Shown here: piece by piece, positions 5,667 through 12,300 of the stretch | Layout of the letters: each line of letters opens with the position of its first letter | How positions within the stretch are numbered: position 1 is the first letter of the stretch | From: WLJO01 sp046597895 | Lineage (GTDB): Bacteria; Actinomycetota; Acidimicrobiia; Acidimicrobiales; Ilumatobacteraceae | Length of the DNA stretch: 12,394 nt | Assembly (NCBI GenBank): GCA_046597895.1 | Contig: JBKJJS010000106.1 | Location: forward strand, 1-12,394 | Direction of reading: 5' to 3' | Translations under genes and position numbers: made by a program | The notes under the pieces: generated by a model | The model's input: the letters and a program-made list of their open reading frames with translations, nothing else | What the model was told of the DNA's origin: nothing | Database searches by the model: none

Positions 5667-7620
5667 CAAGGCGATGGGCGACGGTGAGGTCGGCGATGTC
5701 GGCCATGATCCGGGCCATCTGGAAATCCTTGGACGTGTACACCGCGGCGACACCGCCCGCGAGCAGCGTCCTTCGGTCGTCTTCGGGGATAATGCCGCCG
5801 ACGACAATCGGGGCGTCCACGCCGAACGCCCGAACCTGGGCCACCACGGCGGGTACGAGCTCCAGATGGGAGCCCGACAGGATCGACAGGCCGATGACGT
5901 CGGGGTCCTCGTCGCGAGCCGACGCGGCGATCTGCTCCGGCGTGAGCCGAATGCCGCTATAGACGACCTCCATCCCCGCATCGCGCGCCGCGACGGCGAT
6001 TTGCTCCGCTCCGTTGGAGTGCCCGTCAAGCCCCGGCTTCGCCACAAGCAGCTTTGGTGGCCCGCCCGCCATCACCTTGACGCGAGCGGCTACTGCGGCG
6101 AGTTCCGTGCCCCGGTGGCCGACGGCAGCGCCCACCCCGGTTGGCGCCCGGAACTCGCCGAACACCTCTCGCAAGGTGCCGGCCCACTCGCCGGTGGTGC
6201 CACCCGCCTTCGCCAGGGCGATGGTGGGCCCCATCACGTTCTCGCCCGTCTCCGCCGCCCGCCGCAACGCGTCGAGTGCCTGGCGGACGGCGGCGCCATC
6301 CCGGCCAGCCCGCCACGCCACGACATCGTCGATGGTCTCCTGCTCGACGGCCGGGTCCACCTTCAGGATGGCCCCCTCTCCGCCGAGGGGTGACTCTGCC
6401 GTGTCGGTGTAGGCGTTCACGCCGACCACGATCTGTTGGCCGGATTCGATGCGCCGCGTCCGTTCGGCCATGGACGACACGAGGCGGCCCTTCAGCTCGT
6501 CGACCGCCTCGAACGCGCCTCCCATCGTCAGCACGTCCTGCAGTTCGGCATTCGCCGCCTCGACGAGTTCCGCCGTCTTCGCTTCGACCACCTTGGAGCC
6601 GTCGAAGATGTCGTCGTACTCCAGCAGATCCGTTTCGTATGCCAGCACCTGTTGCATCCGCAACGACCACTGCTGGTCCCACGGGCGTGGCAGGCCGAGC
6701 GCCTCGTTCCACGCCGGGAGTTGGAGCGAGCGTGCCCGCGCCCGCTCGCTCAGCGTCACGCCGAGCATCTCGAGCATGATCCGTTGCACGTTGTTCTCGG
6801 GCTGTGCTTCCGTGAGGCCGAGCGAGTTCACCTGGACGCCGTAGCGGAACCGGCGGGCCTTCGGGTCGGTCACGCCATACCGCTCGGCCGTGATGCGCTC
6901 CCACAGCACGGTGAAGGCGCGCATCTTGCACATCTCCTCGACGAAGCGGATGCCGGCGTTGACGAAGAACGAGATCGAGCCGACCACCTGGTCGAAGGCG
7001 GCCGGCTCGACCTGACCCGACGCCCGCACCGCGTCCAGCACGTCAATGGCGGTGGCCAGGGAATAGGCGATCTCCTGAACCGGTGTCGCCCCGGCTTCTT
7101 GCAAGTGGTACGAGCACACGTTCATCGGGTTCCACTTCGGCGCGTTGGCGGCCGACCACGCCACCATGTCCACGATCAATCGTTTCGAGGGCTCTGGCGG
7201 GAAGATGTACGTGCCGCGGCTGAGGTACTCCTTCACGATGTCGTTCTGGGTGGTGCCCCGGAGTTCGCGTGCTGGCACACCCTGTTCCGAGGCGTTGGCC
7301 ACGTAGAGCCCGAGCAACCACGCCGCGGTGGCGTTGATCGTCATCGACGTGTTCATCTCGCCGGGCGGGATGCCGGCCAGCAGCGTGCGCATGTGTCCGA
7401 GATGCACGACAGGTACGCCCACCTTGCCCACCTCGCCACGGGCGAGGACGTGGTCCGGGTCGTAGCCGGTCTGGGTCGGCAGGTCGAACGCGATCGAGAG
7501 CCCGGTCTGGCCCCTCGCCAGATTCGTGCGGTACAACTCGTTCGACGCGCGCGCCGTGGAGTGACCCGAGTAGGTACGCATCATCCACGGTTGCTTCGTT
7601 GCCGGTTGCTTCACGGGCAA
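5662..7620 (-). CDS. ecm: Ethylmalonyl-CoA mutase (MeaA type)
   Basis: An adenosylcobalamin-dependent carbon-skeleton mutase, 652 residues, converting ethylmalonyl-CoA to methylsuccinyl-CoA in the ethylmalonyl-CoA pathway. The substrate TIM barrel occupies about residues 10-480 (MRTYSGHSTA, GLSIAFDLPTQTGYDPDH, GTTQNDIVKEYLSRGTYIFPP, SYHLQEAGATPVQEIAY). The cobalamin-binding domain follows on the same chain (about 520-650) with DGHSNG (532-537), whose His534 is the cobalt ligand in the DxHxxG motif, then SILSGSH and VVGGIIP. The single-chain layout, length and signature blocks agree with MeaA rather than with the two-subunit methylmalonyl-CoA mutase. The start is a TTG at 7620, 5 bases after an AGGGG; the GTG at 7614 is a possible alternative. 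It is the last gene of the minus-strand operon, 9 bases after the metallopeptidase. Substrate choice from sequence alone is a family inference; methylmalonyl- or isobutyryl-CoA relatives are less likely. Confidence 0.92.
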   Translation of the reverse strand: MPVKQPATKQPWMMRTYSGHSTARASNELYRTNLARGQTGLSIAFDLPTQTGYDPDHVLARGEVGKVGVPVVHLGHMRTLLAGIPPGEMNTSMTINATAAWLLGLYVANASEQGVPARELRGTTQNDIVKEYLSRGTYIFPPEPSKRLIVDMVAWSAANAPKWNPMNVCSYHLQEAGATPVQEIAYSLATAIDVLDAVRASGQVEPAAFDQVVGSISFFVNAGIRFVEEMCKMRAFTVLWERITAERYGVTDPKARRFRYGVQVNSLGLTEAQPENNVQRIMLEMLGVTLSERARARSLQLPAWNEALGLPRPWDQQWSLRMQQVLAYETDLLEYDDIFDGSKVVEAKTAELVEAANAELQDVLTMGGAFEAVDELKGRLVSSMAERTRRIESGQQIVVGVNAYTDTAESPLGGEGAILKVDPAVEQETIDDVVAWRAGRDGAAVRQALDALRRAAETGENVMGPTIALAKAGGTTGEWAGTLREVFGEFRAPTGVGAAVGHRGTELAAVAARVKVMAGGPPKLLVAKPGLDGHSNGAEQIAVAARDAGMEVVYSGIRLTPEQIAASARDEDPDVIGLSILSGSHLELVPAVVAQVRAFGVDAPIVVGGIIPEDDRRTLLAGGVAAVYTSKDFQMARIMADIADLTVAHRLA

Positions 7621-7625
7621 ATCAT

Positions 7626-7630
7626 CCCCT
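7626..7630 (-). promoter_or_regulatory. Ribosome binding site that decides the ecm start
   Basis: AGGGG on the minus strand ends 5 bases before the TTG at 7620 and 11 before the GTG at 7614; the spacing favours TTG. Its first base is the last base of the preceding gene's stop codon. Confidence 0.6.
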
Positions 7631-8934
7631 CACCCGATCTCCACCGTCCAGGTGGGACCGTCGGCCACCACCCGGACGGTCCAGCCGTCGCCCGTCCAGT
7701 CCTCACCGACCGAAATCAGATCCGTGTTGGGCGACGCGCTGGCGAGCGGAGTCTGACGGCGTAACTCGTTGTGGCACTGTTCGGCGGACCCGAGAAATCG
7801 ACACGCCTCAGGGCGCTGGTCGATGAGGTGGATGGCGATGCCCGGCGCCGGGAGATGGTCGTTGATGCCCTCGTTGTCGATGAGCTCCACAGTAAGGAAC
7901 CGCAGTTCATCAAGAGGGAGTACGAGCAGGCGCTGACCATCGGCGCCATTGGACGGCGTGAGCCGATACCGCCCGCCGGCGGTGGGGATCACCGTGACGG
8001 CATCGAGCGGTAGCCATCCGGCGGCGAGGCGATTCACCGCCAGCGTGTCCGGCCCATCGCGGCGATCGGGGTCCACGTCGCGCGGCGCCGCGCTGTTGCT
8101 CATCAGGTCCAGCGCGCTGGTGTGCCGATTGTCGTCACCGGAGTGCGGGAATCCGAGGCTGTGCCCGATTTCGTGCTCTTCAAGATCGATGGCCGGCTTC
8201 GGCCCCCAGTCAGGGTGGAAGTCCGACGCGCCGATGTAGGTGGCGCGACCGCTCAGCCGCGCCGAGCACTCGTCGTCGAGCGGGCACGTCTCGCCCGGAC
8301 GACCCCAGCCCCCTGGTTGGTTCGAGGCATGCTCGGCATCGGCCACCACGATGAGCCCGTCGATGCGGTCTTCAGCCGTGGCTCTGGCGCGTTCGACGCA
8401 CTCCCGATTCGTGTCACCTTTGACGATCGAGACCTCGCCGCCTGGCACGAACTTCGGCTGATAGAGGTCGTGCGACAGCGCTCGGTAGTAGACGCCGATG
8501 TACTGGTTCATGAGATCGGCGACGCCGTCGGGGGTGAGGTCGAGCCGCAGATCCGAGGCGTTGTAGATGGGATCGTCGATGTCGAGGCTGACATGGCAGA
8601 TCCAGACACCCAACGTGTCAGGCCCGAGCGAGAATCGACGCAGTGGCGCGGCCGCGTCGAGGAGCGTTTGCAGCGCGGGGAGCGTGTCGGGCGGAACCGC
8701 GGTCGTCGTCGTGGCGGGGATGGTCGTCGAGGTCGCCAGCGTGCTCGTGACTGGCGGCGTCGTCGTCGTGGTCGCCGGCGCGGTGGCCGTCGCGGTGGCC
8801 GGCGCGGTGGCCGGCGCGGTGGCCGTCGGAATGGTCGAGCCGGTGGAACCCGAGCACGCCATCGCCAGGAATGCCCCGGCGATCAGAAAGGACCTGGTGC
8901 GAGCGTGCCGACGGCGAGAAACGGGGCGTCTCAT
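7630..8934 (-). CDS. Secreted metzincin-type zinc metallopeptidase lipoprotein
   Basis: A 434-residue exported protein. The N-terminus is strongly basic (MRRPVSRRRHARTR), followed by a hydrophobic core and lipobox LAMAC with Cys27. A low-complexity Thr/Ala/Pro linker (about 31-80) then carries the catalytic domain. The zinc signature HEIGHSLGFPH (254-264) is the full metzincin HExxHxxGxxH with Glu255 as general base, and ALDLMSNS (274-281) gives the Met-turn (Met278). The later NRLAAGWL and the beta-rich tail with GIAIHLIDQ recall M6/M11 (gametolysin-like) peptidases, though I cannot fix the family. Six or more cysteines in the catalytic part suggest extracellular disulfides. The ATG at 8934 overlaps the aat stop (ATGA) and gives a proper signal peptide; a longer in-frame extension upstream lies inside aat and is rejected. 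The substrate is unknown. Confidence 0.9.
   Translation of the reverse strand: MRRPVSRRRHARTRSFLIAGAFLAMACSGSTGSTIPTATAPATAPATATATAPATTTTTPPVTSTLATSTTIPATTTTAVPPDTLPALQTLLDAAAPLRRFSLGPDTLGVWICHVSLDIDDPIYNASDLRLDLTPDGVADLMNQYIGVYYRALSHDLYQPKFVPGGEVSIVKGDTNRECVERARATAEDRIDGLIVVADAEHASNQPGGWGRPGETCPLDDECSARLSGRATYIGASDFHPDWGPKPAIDLEEHEIGHSLGFPHSGDDNRHTSALDLMSNSAAPRDVDPDRRDGPDTLAVNRLAAGWLPLDAVTVIPTAGGRYRLTPSNGADGQRLLVLPLDELRFLTVELIDNEGINDHLPAPGIAIHLIDQRPEACRFLGSAEQCHNELRRQTPLASASPNTDLISVGEDWTGDGWTVRVVADGPTWTVEIG
8774..8821. repeat. Four 12-base tandem units in the metallopeptidase linker
   Basis: Four near-identical copies of GCCGGCGCGGTG (the second has a G-to-T change), followed by a partial fifth copy, encode alternating Thr-Ala-Pro-Ala on the minus strand. 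They keep frame and extend the stalk between lipid anchor and protease; copy number may vary between strains. Confidence 0.85.
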
Positions 8935-9575
8935 GGCGCCACGATGGCCTCGGCGAGGCGAGCGAGGTAGTCCGGGCGCGGGATGGCTACGGCACCGAGG
9001 GAGGCCAGGTGAGGGGTGACCCACTGCACGTCGAGAAGTCGCATATCGGCGGTCTGCATCATGTCAACCAGAACGACGAGTGCCACCTTCGACGCGTCGC
9101 GGCCATGCGAGAACATCGACTCGCCGGCGAAGAGTCCGTTGATTCTGATGCCGTACAGCCCGCCGGCGAGCGAACCGTCCGGGTCGTAGCACTCCACGCT
9201 GTGGGCCCAGCCCATCTCGTGCAGCCGGGAATAGGTGTCGAGGAAGTCGCGAGTGATCCACCCGTGCGGGCGGTTGGGATCCCCACAGCGCGTCATCACT
9301 TCCCGGAACCGCTCGTTCACCCGGACGTGGTAGCGGCTCGTGCTACGGCGCAGGGAGCGCGACACCCGCAGGCCATCGAGCGGGATGATGCCCCGAGGGT
9401 CGGGTGACCACCATCCGAGGTGGCGTTTCGAAACGGGCATGGGAAACAGGCCCCTCCGGTAGGCCTCGAGCACGGTTGCCGGGTCGAGGTCGGCGCCGAT
9501 CCCGACGAGTCCGTCAGCGTCGGCGGTCGACGGATCTGGCAGGTGCCAGCGGGACGTTCCTGGCTCGATCGGGAT
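8931..9575 (-). CDS. aat: Leucyl/phenylalanyl-tRNA--protein transferase
   Basis: Adds Leu or Phe from charged tRNA to proteins with N-terminal Arg or Lys, marking them for ClpS/ClpAP-type degradation. Family blocks are plain: DGLVGIGADL (21-30), YRRGLFPMP (39-47), GWWSPDPRGIIPLDGLRVSRSLRR (54-77), FAGESMFSHGRDASK (149-163) and LLDVQWVTPHLASLGA (180-195). About 214 residues is near the usual length. The start is odd: no ATG, GTG or TTG exists in frame at the expected N-terminus. The best candidate is the ATC at 9575, which has an AGG seven bases upstream overlapping the stop of the preceding gene; the GTC at 9578 is less likely. The next in-frame GTG (the codon for Val35) would delete the conserved N-terminal block. 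Second gene of the operon, 8 bases after the dehydrogenase, overlapping the metallopeptidase start by four bases. Confidence 0.93.
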   Translation of the reverse strand: MPIEPGTSRWHLPDPSTADADGLVGIGADLDPATVLEAYRRGLFPMPVSKRHLGWWSPDPRGIIPLDGLRVSRSLRRSTSRYHVRVNERFREVMTRCGDPNRPHGWITRDFLDTYSRLHEMGWAHSVECYDPDGSLAGGLYGIRINGLFAGESMFSHGRDASKVALVVLVDMMQTADMRLLDVQWVTPHLASLGAVAIPRPDYLARLAEAIVAP

Positions 9576-9583
9576 GACGCAAC

Positions 9584-10450
9584 CTACTTCGTGGCGTACT
9601 CGTAGAACCCGCGTCCGGTCTTGCGGCCGAGCCGTCCAGCGGCCACGAGGCGGCGCAGCGTGGGTACGGGGGCGTAGTTCGAGTCGCGGAACTCCTCGTA
9701 GAGCGCCTCGAGGATGGCCACGGAGGTGTCGAGACCCACCAGGTCGAGGAGGGCGAACGGTCCCATCGGGAAGTTGCAGCCCCCCTTCATGGCCGTGTCG
9801 ATCGACTCCATGGACGCCGTCCCGTGCTCGAGCAGGCGGACGGCGCTGTTCAAGTAGGGGAACAGCAGGGCGTTGACCACGAAGCCGGCGCGATCGGCCA
9901 CGTCGATGGGGTCCTTGCCGCACGCCAGGACGAAGCTCCTGGCCGCGTCGACCGTGGCATCGCTGGCCGTGATGGGTCGGGCGATCTCCACCAGGCTCAT
10001 GAGCGGTGCCGGGTTGAAGAAGTGGATGCCGCACACGCGGTCCGGTCGTCGCGACGCCATCGCCAGTTCCACCACGGGAAGCGTGGACGTGTTCGTGGCG
10101 AGGATGGCGTGCTCCGGGACGATGCCTCCCAACTCGGCGAACAGTTCTTTCTTGACGGCGAGGTCCTCGACGATCGACTCGATCACGAGATCGCACGTGG
10201 ACAGATCGGCGATGTCGTCAGTGATCTCGACGCGGCCGAGGATGTCCTTGCGAGCCTCCTCGCTCAGCCGGCCCTTGTCCACCTGACGATCGAGGGACCG
10301 CTCCAACGTCTCCACCATGGCCCGGGCCGATGACCGAGAGCGCGAGCGGACGATCACGTCGTGGCCGGCGCGAGCGGCCACTTCGGCCAGGCCGCTGCCC
10401 ATGATGCCCGAGCCACAGATTCCGATCCGTTGGATGCGGGGGTGCTCCAT
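9584..10450 (-). CDS. hbd: 3-hydroxybutyryl-CoA dehydrogenase
   Basis: A 288-residue cytoplasmic dehydrogenase that interconverts acetoacetyl-CoA and 3-hydroxybutyryl-CoA (or similar short 3-hydroxyacyl-CoAs). The Rossmann motif GSGIMG is at 13-18, Ser122 follows TNTS, the catalytic His143 lies in GIHFFNPAP, Glu155 in SLVEIARP, and Asn193 in DRAGFVVNALLFPYL; the C-terminal domain with GCNFPMGPFALLDLVGLD (224-241) is typical. After the second beta strand the usual acidic residue is replaced by RSRSRS (35-40), which points to NADP(H) rather than NAD(H) (inference). It could equally be called fadB2. It heads the minus-strand operon with aat, the metallopeptidase and ecm. A TAACAT box ends 6 bases before its ATG with no Shine-Dalgarno, suggesting a leaderless transcript under the adjacent palindrome. 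Confidence 0.93.
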   Translation of the reverse strand: MEHPRIQRIGICGSGIMGSGLAEVAARAGHDVIVRSRSRSSARAMVETLERSLDRQVDKGRLSEEARKDILGRVEITDDIADLSTCDLVIESIVEDLAVKKELFAELGGIVPEHAILATNTSTLPVVELAMASRRPDRVCGIHFFNPAPLMSLVEIARPITASDATVDAARSFVLACGKDPIDVADRAGFVVNALLFPYLNSAVRLLEHGTASMESIDTAMKGGCNFPMGPFALLDLVGLDTSVAILEALYEEFRDSNYAPVPTLRRLVAAGRLGRKTGRGFYEYATK

Positions 10451-10456
10451 GCGGAG

Positions 10457-10462
10457 ATGTTA
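10457..10462 (-). promoter_or_regulatory. Candidate -10 box of the hbd operon
   Basis: TAACAT on the minus strand fits TANNNT and ends 6 bases before the ATG at 10450. It overlaps the end of the palindrome at 10460-10473. No good -35 is visible at 16-18 bases. Confidence 0.45.
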
Positions 10463-10473
10463 CCCACGGGTAA
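10460..10473. promoter_or_regulatory. Palindromic candidate operator TTACCC-AC-GGGTAA
   Basis: Two perfect 6-base arms separated by 2 bases lie in the 102-base gap between the divergent hbd and S51-like genes. The arm ends form part of TANNNT boxes on both strands (TAACAT for hbd, TAAGTT at 10471-10476 toward the S51-like gene), so a bound repressor could shut off both directions. TTAC...GTAA palindromes of this kind are common for TetR-family regulators of acyl-CoA metabolism. No regulator gene lies in the window. Confidence 0.55.
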
Positions 10474-10535
10474 GTTGTGACGCCAGGACGGAGCGGGGGA
10501 CCATGTCGGCCAACGTCGTGTGACCACGACCAAAT

Positions 10536-10548
10536 GAGGAGAGAGGGG
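10536..10548 (+). promoter_or_regulatory. Strong purine-rich ribosome binding site
   Basis: GAGGAGAGAGGGG ends 4 bases before the ATG at 10553, with the central GGAG at good distance. It is the strongest Shine-Dalgarno in the window and fixes the start of the S51-like gene, implying an untranslated leader, unlike several neighbours. Confidence 0.8.
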
Positions 10549-10552
10549 CACG

Positions 10553-11200
10553 ATGGGCGTGCTGGCGTTACTCGGCGGTGGGGAGTTCAGCCCGGTCGGG
10601 GAGAACGAGGCGATCGATCGACGCCTACTGGCGGCGGCCGGTGGTGCCGACGTCGTGGTCCTGCCGACCGCGGATGCGTTCGAGCATCCCCAGGTTGCTG
10701 TCGATCATGCCGTCGCCTGGTTCGCCGACTTCGGGGCGCGCGCGAGTGGCCTGATGGTGTTGAACCGGCGCGACGCCCTCGACGAGGCGAACGCCGTTGC
10801 GGTGCGGGCCGCCCGGTTCGTGTATCTCGTCGGGGATTCGCCGCTCCACCTACGTTCCGTGATGAAGGGCACTCCGGTCTGGGAGGCCATCGGTGACGTG
10901 CTCGCCAGCGGCGGAGTTGTGGCGGCGGCGGGTGCCGCGGCCGCCGGTATCTGTGATCCGATGACCGATCCTCGCGGTGGGGCGTTCACGCTCGGCTTGG
11001 CGATCGTGCGTCCGCTCGCCATCGTGAACCAGGCTGAGACGTGGTCGCACGACCGGTTGCATCGAACCCGGCAACTGGCGAGCGGCTTTCCGGTGGCGAC
11101 GTTGCCATCCGGCACGGCACTGATCTGCACGGATGGGCGATGGGACACCGTCGGCACCGGTGTTGAGCTCACCGGTACGTTGCCGAGCGGATCCGCGTAG
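10553..11200 (+). CDS. Peptidase S51 / cyanophycinase-like protein without nucleophile serine
   Basis: A 215-residue protein with the fold signature of S51 peptidases and class-I glutamine-amidotransferase relatives: LALLGGGEFSP (4-14), VVVLPTADAFE (34-44), FVYLVGDSPLHLRSVMKGTPVW (89-110) and the elbow region VVAAAGAAAAGICDPM (122-137). Active members have G-x-S-A-G at the elbow; here the equivalent stretch is GAAAAG (127-132), with Ala129 at the serine position. It is therefore unlikely to be a peptidase and may be a binding or structural protein, possibly using another residue such as Cys134 (speculative). The ATG at 10553 has a very strong Shine-Dalgarno. It is followed after 12 bases by the FAH-family gene, so the two probably form an operon. 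Fold assignment is moderately firm; the role is unknown. Confidence 0.75.
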   Translation: MGVLALLGGGEFSPVGENEAIDRRLLAAAGGADVVVLPTADAFEHPQVAVDHAVAWFADFGARASGLMVLNRRDALDEANAVAVRAARFVYLVGDSPLHLRSVMKGTPVWEAIGDVLASGGVVAAAGAAAAGICDPMTDPRGGAFTLGLAIVRPLAIVNQAETWSHDRLHRTRQLASGFPVATLPSGTALICTDGRWDTVGTGVELTGTLPSGSA

Positions 11201-11212
11201 ATCGGCCGGATC

Positions 11213-11986
11213 ATGGCTCGTTGGATCCGCTTTGCGAACGGCGACGGCACGGTTCGTTTCGGGACCCTCGACGGCGGTGTCATCGTCGTGCACACCGGTG
11301 AAATCTTCACCACGGCTGAGCCAACGGGAGAACAGGTTGCGGCCGACGACGTGACGGTCCTCGCCCCGTGCCGGCCTACGAAGATCATCGGCCTCTGGAA
11401 CAACCTCGGCGCGGCCGCCGACAAGCAGGGCTGGGCGCGTCCAGGCGAGCCCCTCTACTTCTTCAAACCGGCGTCGTGTGTCACCGCACACGACACCGCC
11501 ATCATCCGACCGAAGTCGTATGACGGCCGCATCCTGTACGAGGGTGAACTCGGCATCGTCATCGGCACCGTGTGTGTCGATGTGCCCCTCGCCGATGTCG
11601 ACGACGTCGTCTTCGGCTACACATGCGTGAACGACGTCACCGCGCTGGACCTCATTACGGAGGATGGCTCCTTCGCCCAGTGGTGCCGGGCCAAGAGCTT
11701 CGATACGTTCGCGCCACTCGGGCCCGTGATCGCCACCGGGCTCGACCCTGATGGCCTGTCCATCAGGACGCTCCTCGGGGGCAAAGTCCGCCAGGACTAC
11801 CCGGTGAGCGACATGATCTTCTCGCCGCGCCAACTCGTCAGCCTGATCTCGCGTGACATGACTCTGTCACCCGGCGATGTGATCGCCTGCGGGACATCGA
11901 CCGGAGCCATGCCGTTGCGGCACGGCGTCACCGTCGAGATCGACATCGACGGGATCGGGACCCTCCGCAACACAATGGGCGAGTGA
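11213..11986 (+). CDS. Fumarylacetoacetate hydrolase family enzyme
   Basis: A 257-residue cytoplasmic metal-dependent enzyme of the FAH superfamily, which hydrolyses C-C bonds of acylpyruvates or hydrates/decarboxylates 2-hydroxy-dienoates in aromatic catabolism; the exact reaction is not readable here. The core carries KIIGLWNN (57-64), EPLYFFKPASC (79-89), the metal-ligand pair in YEGELGIVIG (Glu110, Glu112), FGYTCVNDVTALDL (134-147) with Asp141, and AKSFDTFAPLGPVI (160-173) with Lys161; GDVIACGTSTG (221-231) closes the site. All expected ligands are present, so it should be active. The start is the ATG at 11213, 12 bases after the S51-like stop; only a weak CGG-rich stretch precedes it. 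Its 3' end faces a truncated Fic remnant coming from the other strand. Confidence 0.92.
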   Translation: MARWIRFANGDGTVRFGTLDGGVIVVHTGEIFTTAEPTGEQVAADDVTVLAPCRPTKIIGLWNNLGAAADKQGWARPGEPLYFFKPASCVTAHDTAIIRPKSYDGRILYEGELGIVIGTVCVDVPLADVDDVVFGYTCVNDVTALDLITEDGSFAQWCRAKSFDTFAPLGPVIATGLDPDGLSIRTLLGGKVRQDYPVSDMIFSPRQLVSLISRDMTLSPGDVIACGTSTGAMPLRHGVTVEIDIDGIGTLRNTMGE

Positions 11987-12006
11987 CGGCGCGGGCCGCC
12001 CGGCGG

Positions 12007-12273
12007 TCCAAGCTCGCTGTCAAACCGTGCGATCTCGAACGATGCTTCGCGACACATCTTCAGTAGGTCGCGGTCGAGATGCGGGGTGACCGTGGCGATC
12101 GTCGGCGGGACAGCGGCAGCGCAGGAACCGGCGACGATGTCGACGAGACGTCCCGTCATAAGTGACGGTTGCCAGTCACGCGCCTCGTAGCCCACAGGTG
12201 GCCACCCGCCGGCCCTCGGCTGAGGCGTCGATGAGAGTGGATCTGGTGTCGTCGTTCCGGTGTCGCCGCTCAT
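12007..12273 (-). pseudogene. Truncated Fic-family N-terminal domain
   Basis: The minus strand from the ATG at 12273 encodes about 89 residues resembling the Fic N-terminal domain: the WPPVGYEARDWQP stretch (24-36), AAAVPPTIA (52-60) and EASFEIARFDSEL (76-88). Full Fic AMP-transferases continue with the inhibitory/target loop and the catalytic HPFxxGNGR motif, none of which is present: after residue 89 the frame passes straight into sequence antisense to the 3' end of the FAH-family gene and only stops at 11797, giving a possible 158-residue chimera. A ribosome binding site AAAGGG (12285-12280) stands 6 bases before the ATG, so it may still be translated. The first nine codons are duplicated in inverted orientation at 12367, so this is probably the broken copy of a duplicated gene. 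The Fic call rests on recalled family pattern. Confidence 0.65.
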
Positions 12274-12300
12274 GGCGAACCCTTTCGCTGATCAGTGCTC
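12246..12300. repeat. Left arm of a large inverted repeat
   Basis: Its first 47 bases (12246-12292) are the exact reverse complement of 12348-12394, and its last 8 (CAGTGCTC, 12293-12300) match 12339-12346; the right arm has one extra A at 12347. The arm contains the Fic start codon, its ribosome binding site and upstream DNA. Confidence 0.97.

Noticed and set aside
7620..7640. Cobalamin riboswitch ahead of ecm or cobT
   Set aside because: The genes in front leave 9 and 7 bases, and no B12-box-like sequence was seen upstream of either operon.
8774..8821. Tandem 12-base units considered as CRISPR or regulatory iterons
   Set aside because: No spacers, and the units keep codon frame encoding the Thr/Ala/Pro stalk.
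8935..9024. N-terminal extension of the metallopeptidase to 9024
   Set aside because: It lies inside aat and would bury the signal peptide behind 30 Pro/Arg-rich residues; the ATG at 8934 overlapping the aat stop is better.
9576..10196. Longer aat frame reading back to 10196
   Set aside because: The extension is antisense-free but in the wrong frame through hbd, Arg/Gly-rich and unlike Aat; hbd is the real gene there.
10503..10523. Six-codon mini frame (ATG TCG ... TGA) in the leader of the S51-like gene
   Set aside because: It has no ribosome binding site or attenuator-like codon run and is expected by chance.
11992..12003. GC-rich palindrome after the FAH stop as terminator
   Set aside because: The perfect part leaves a one-base loop and there is no T-tract, so a stable terminator hairpin is not supported.
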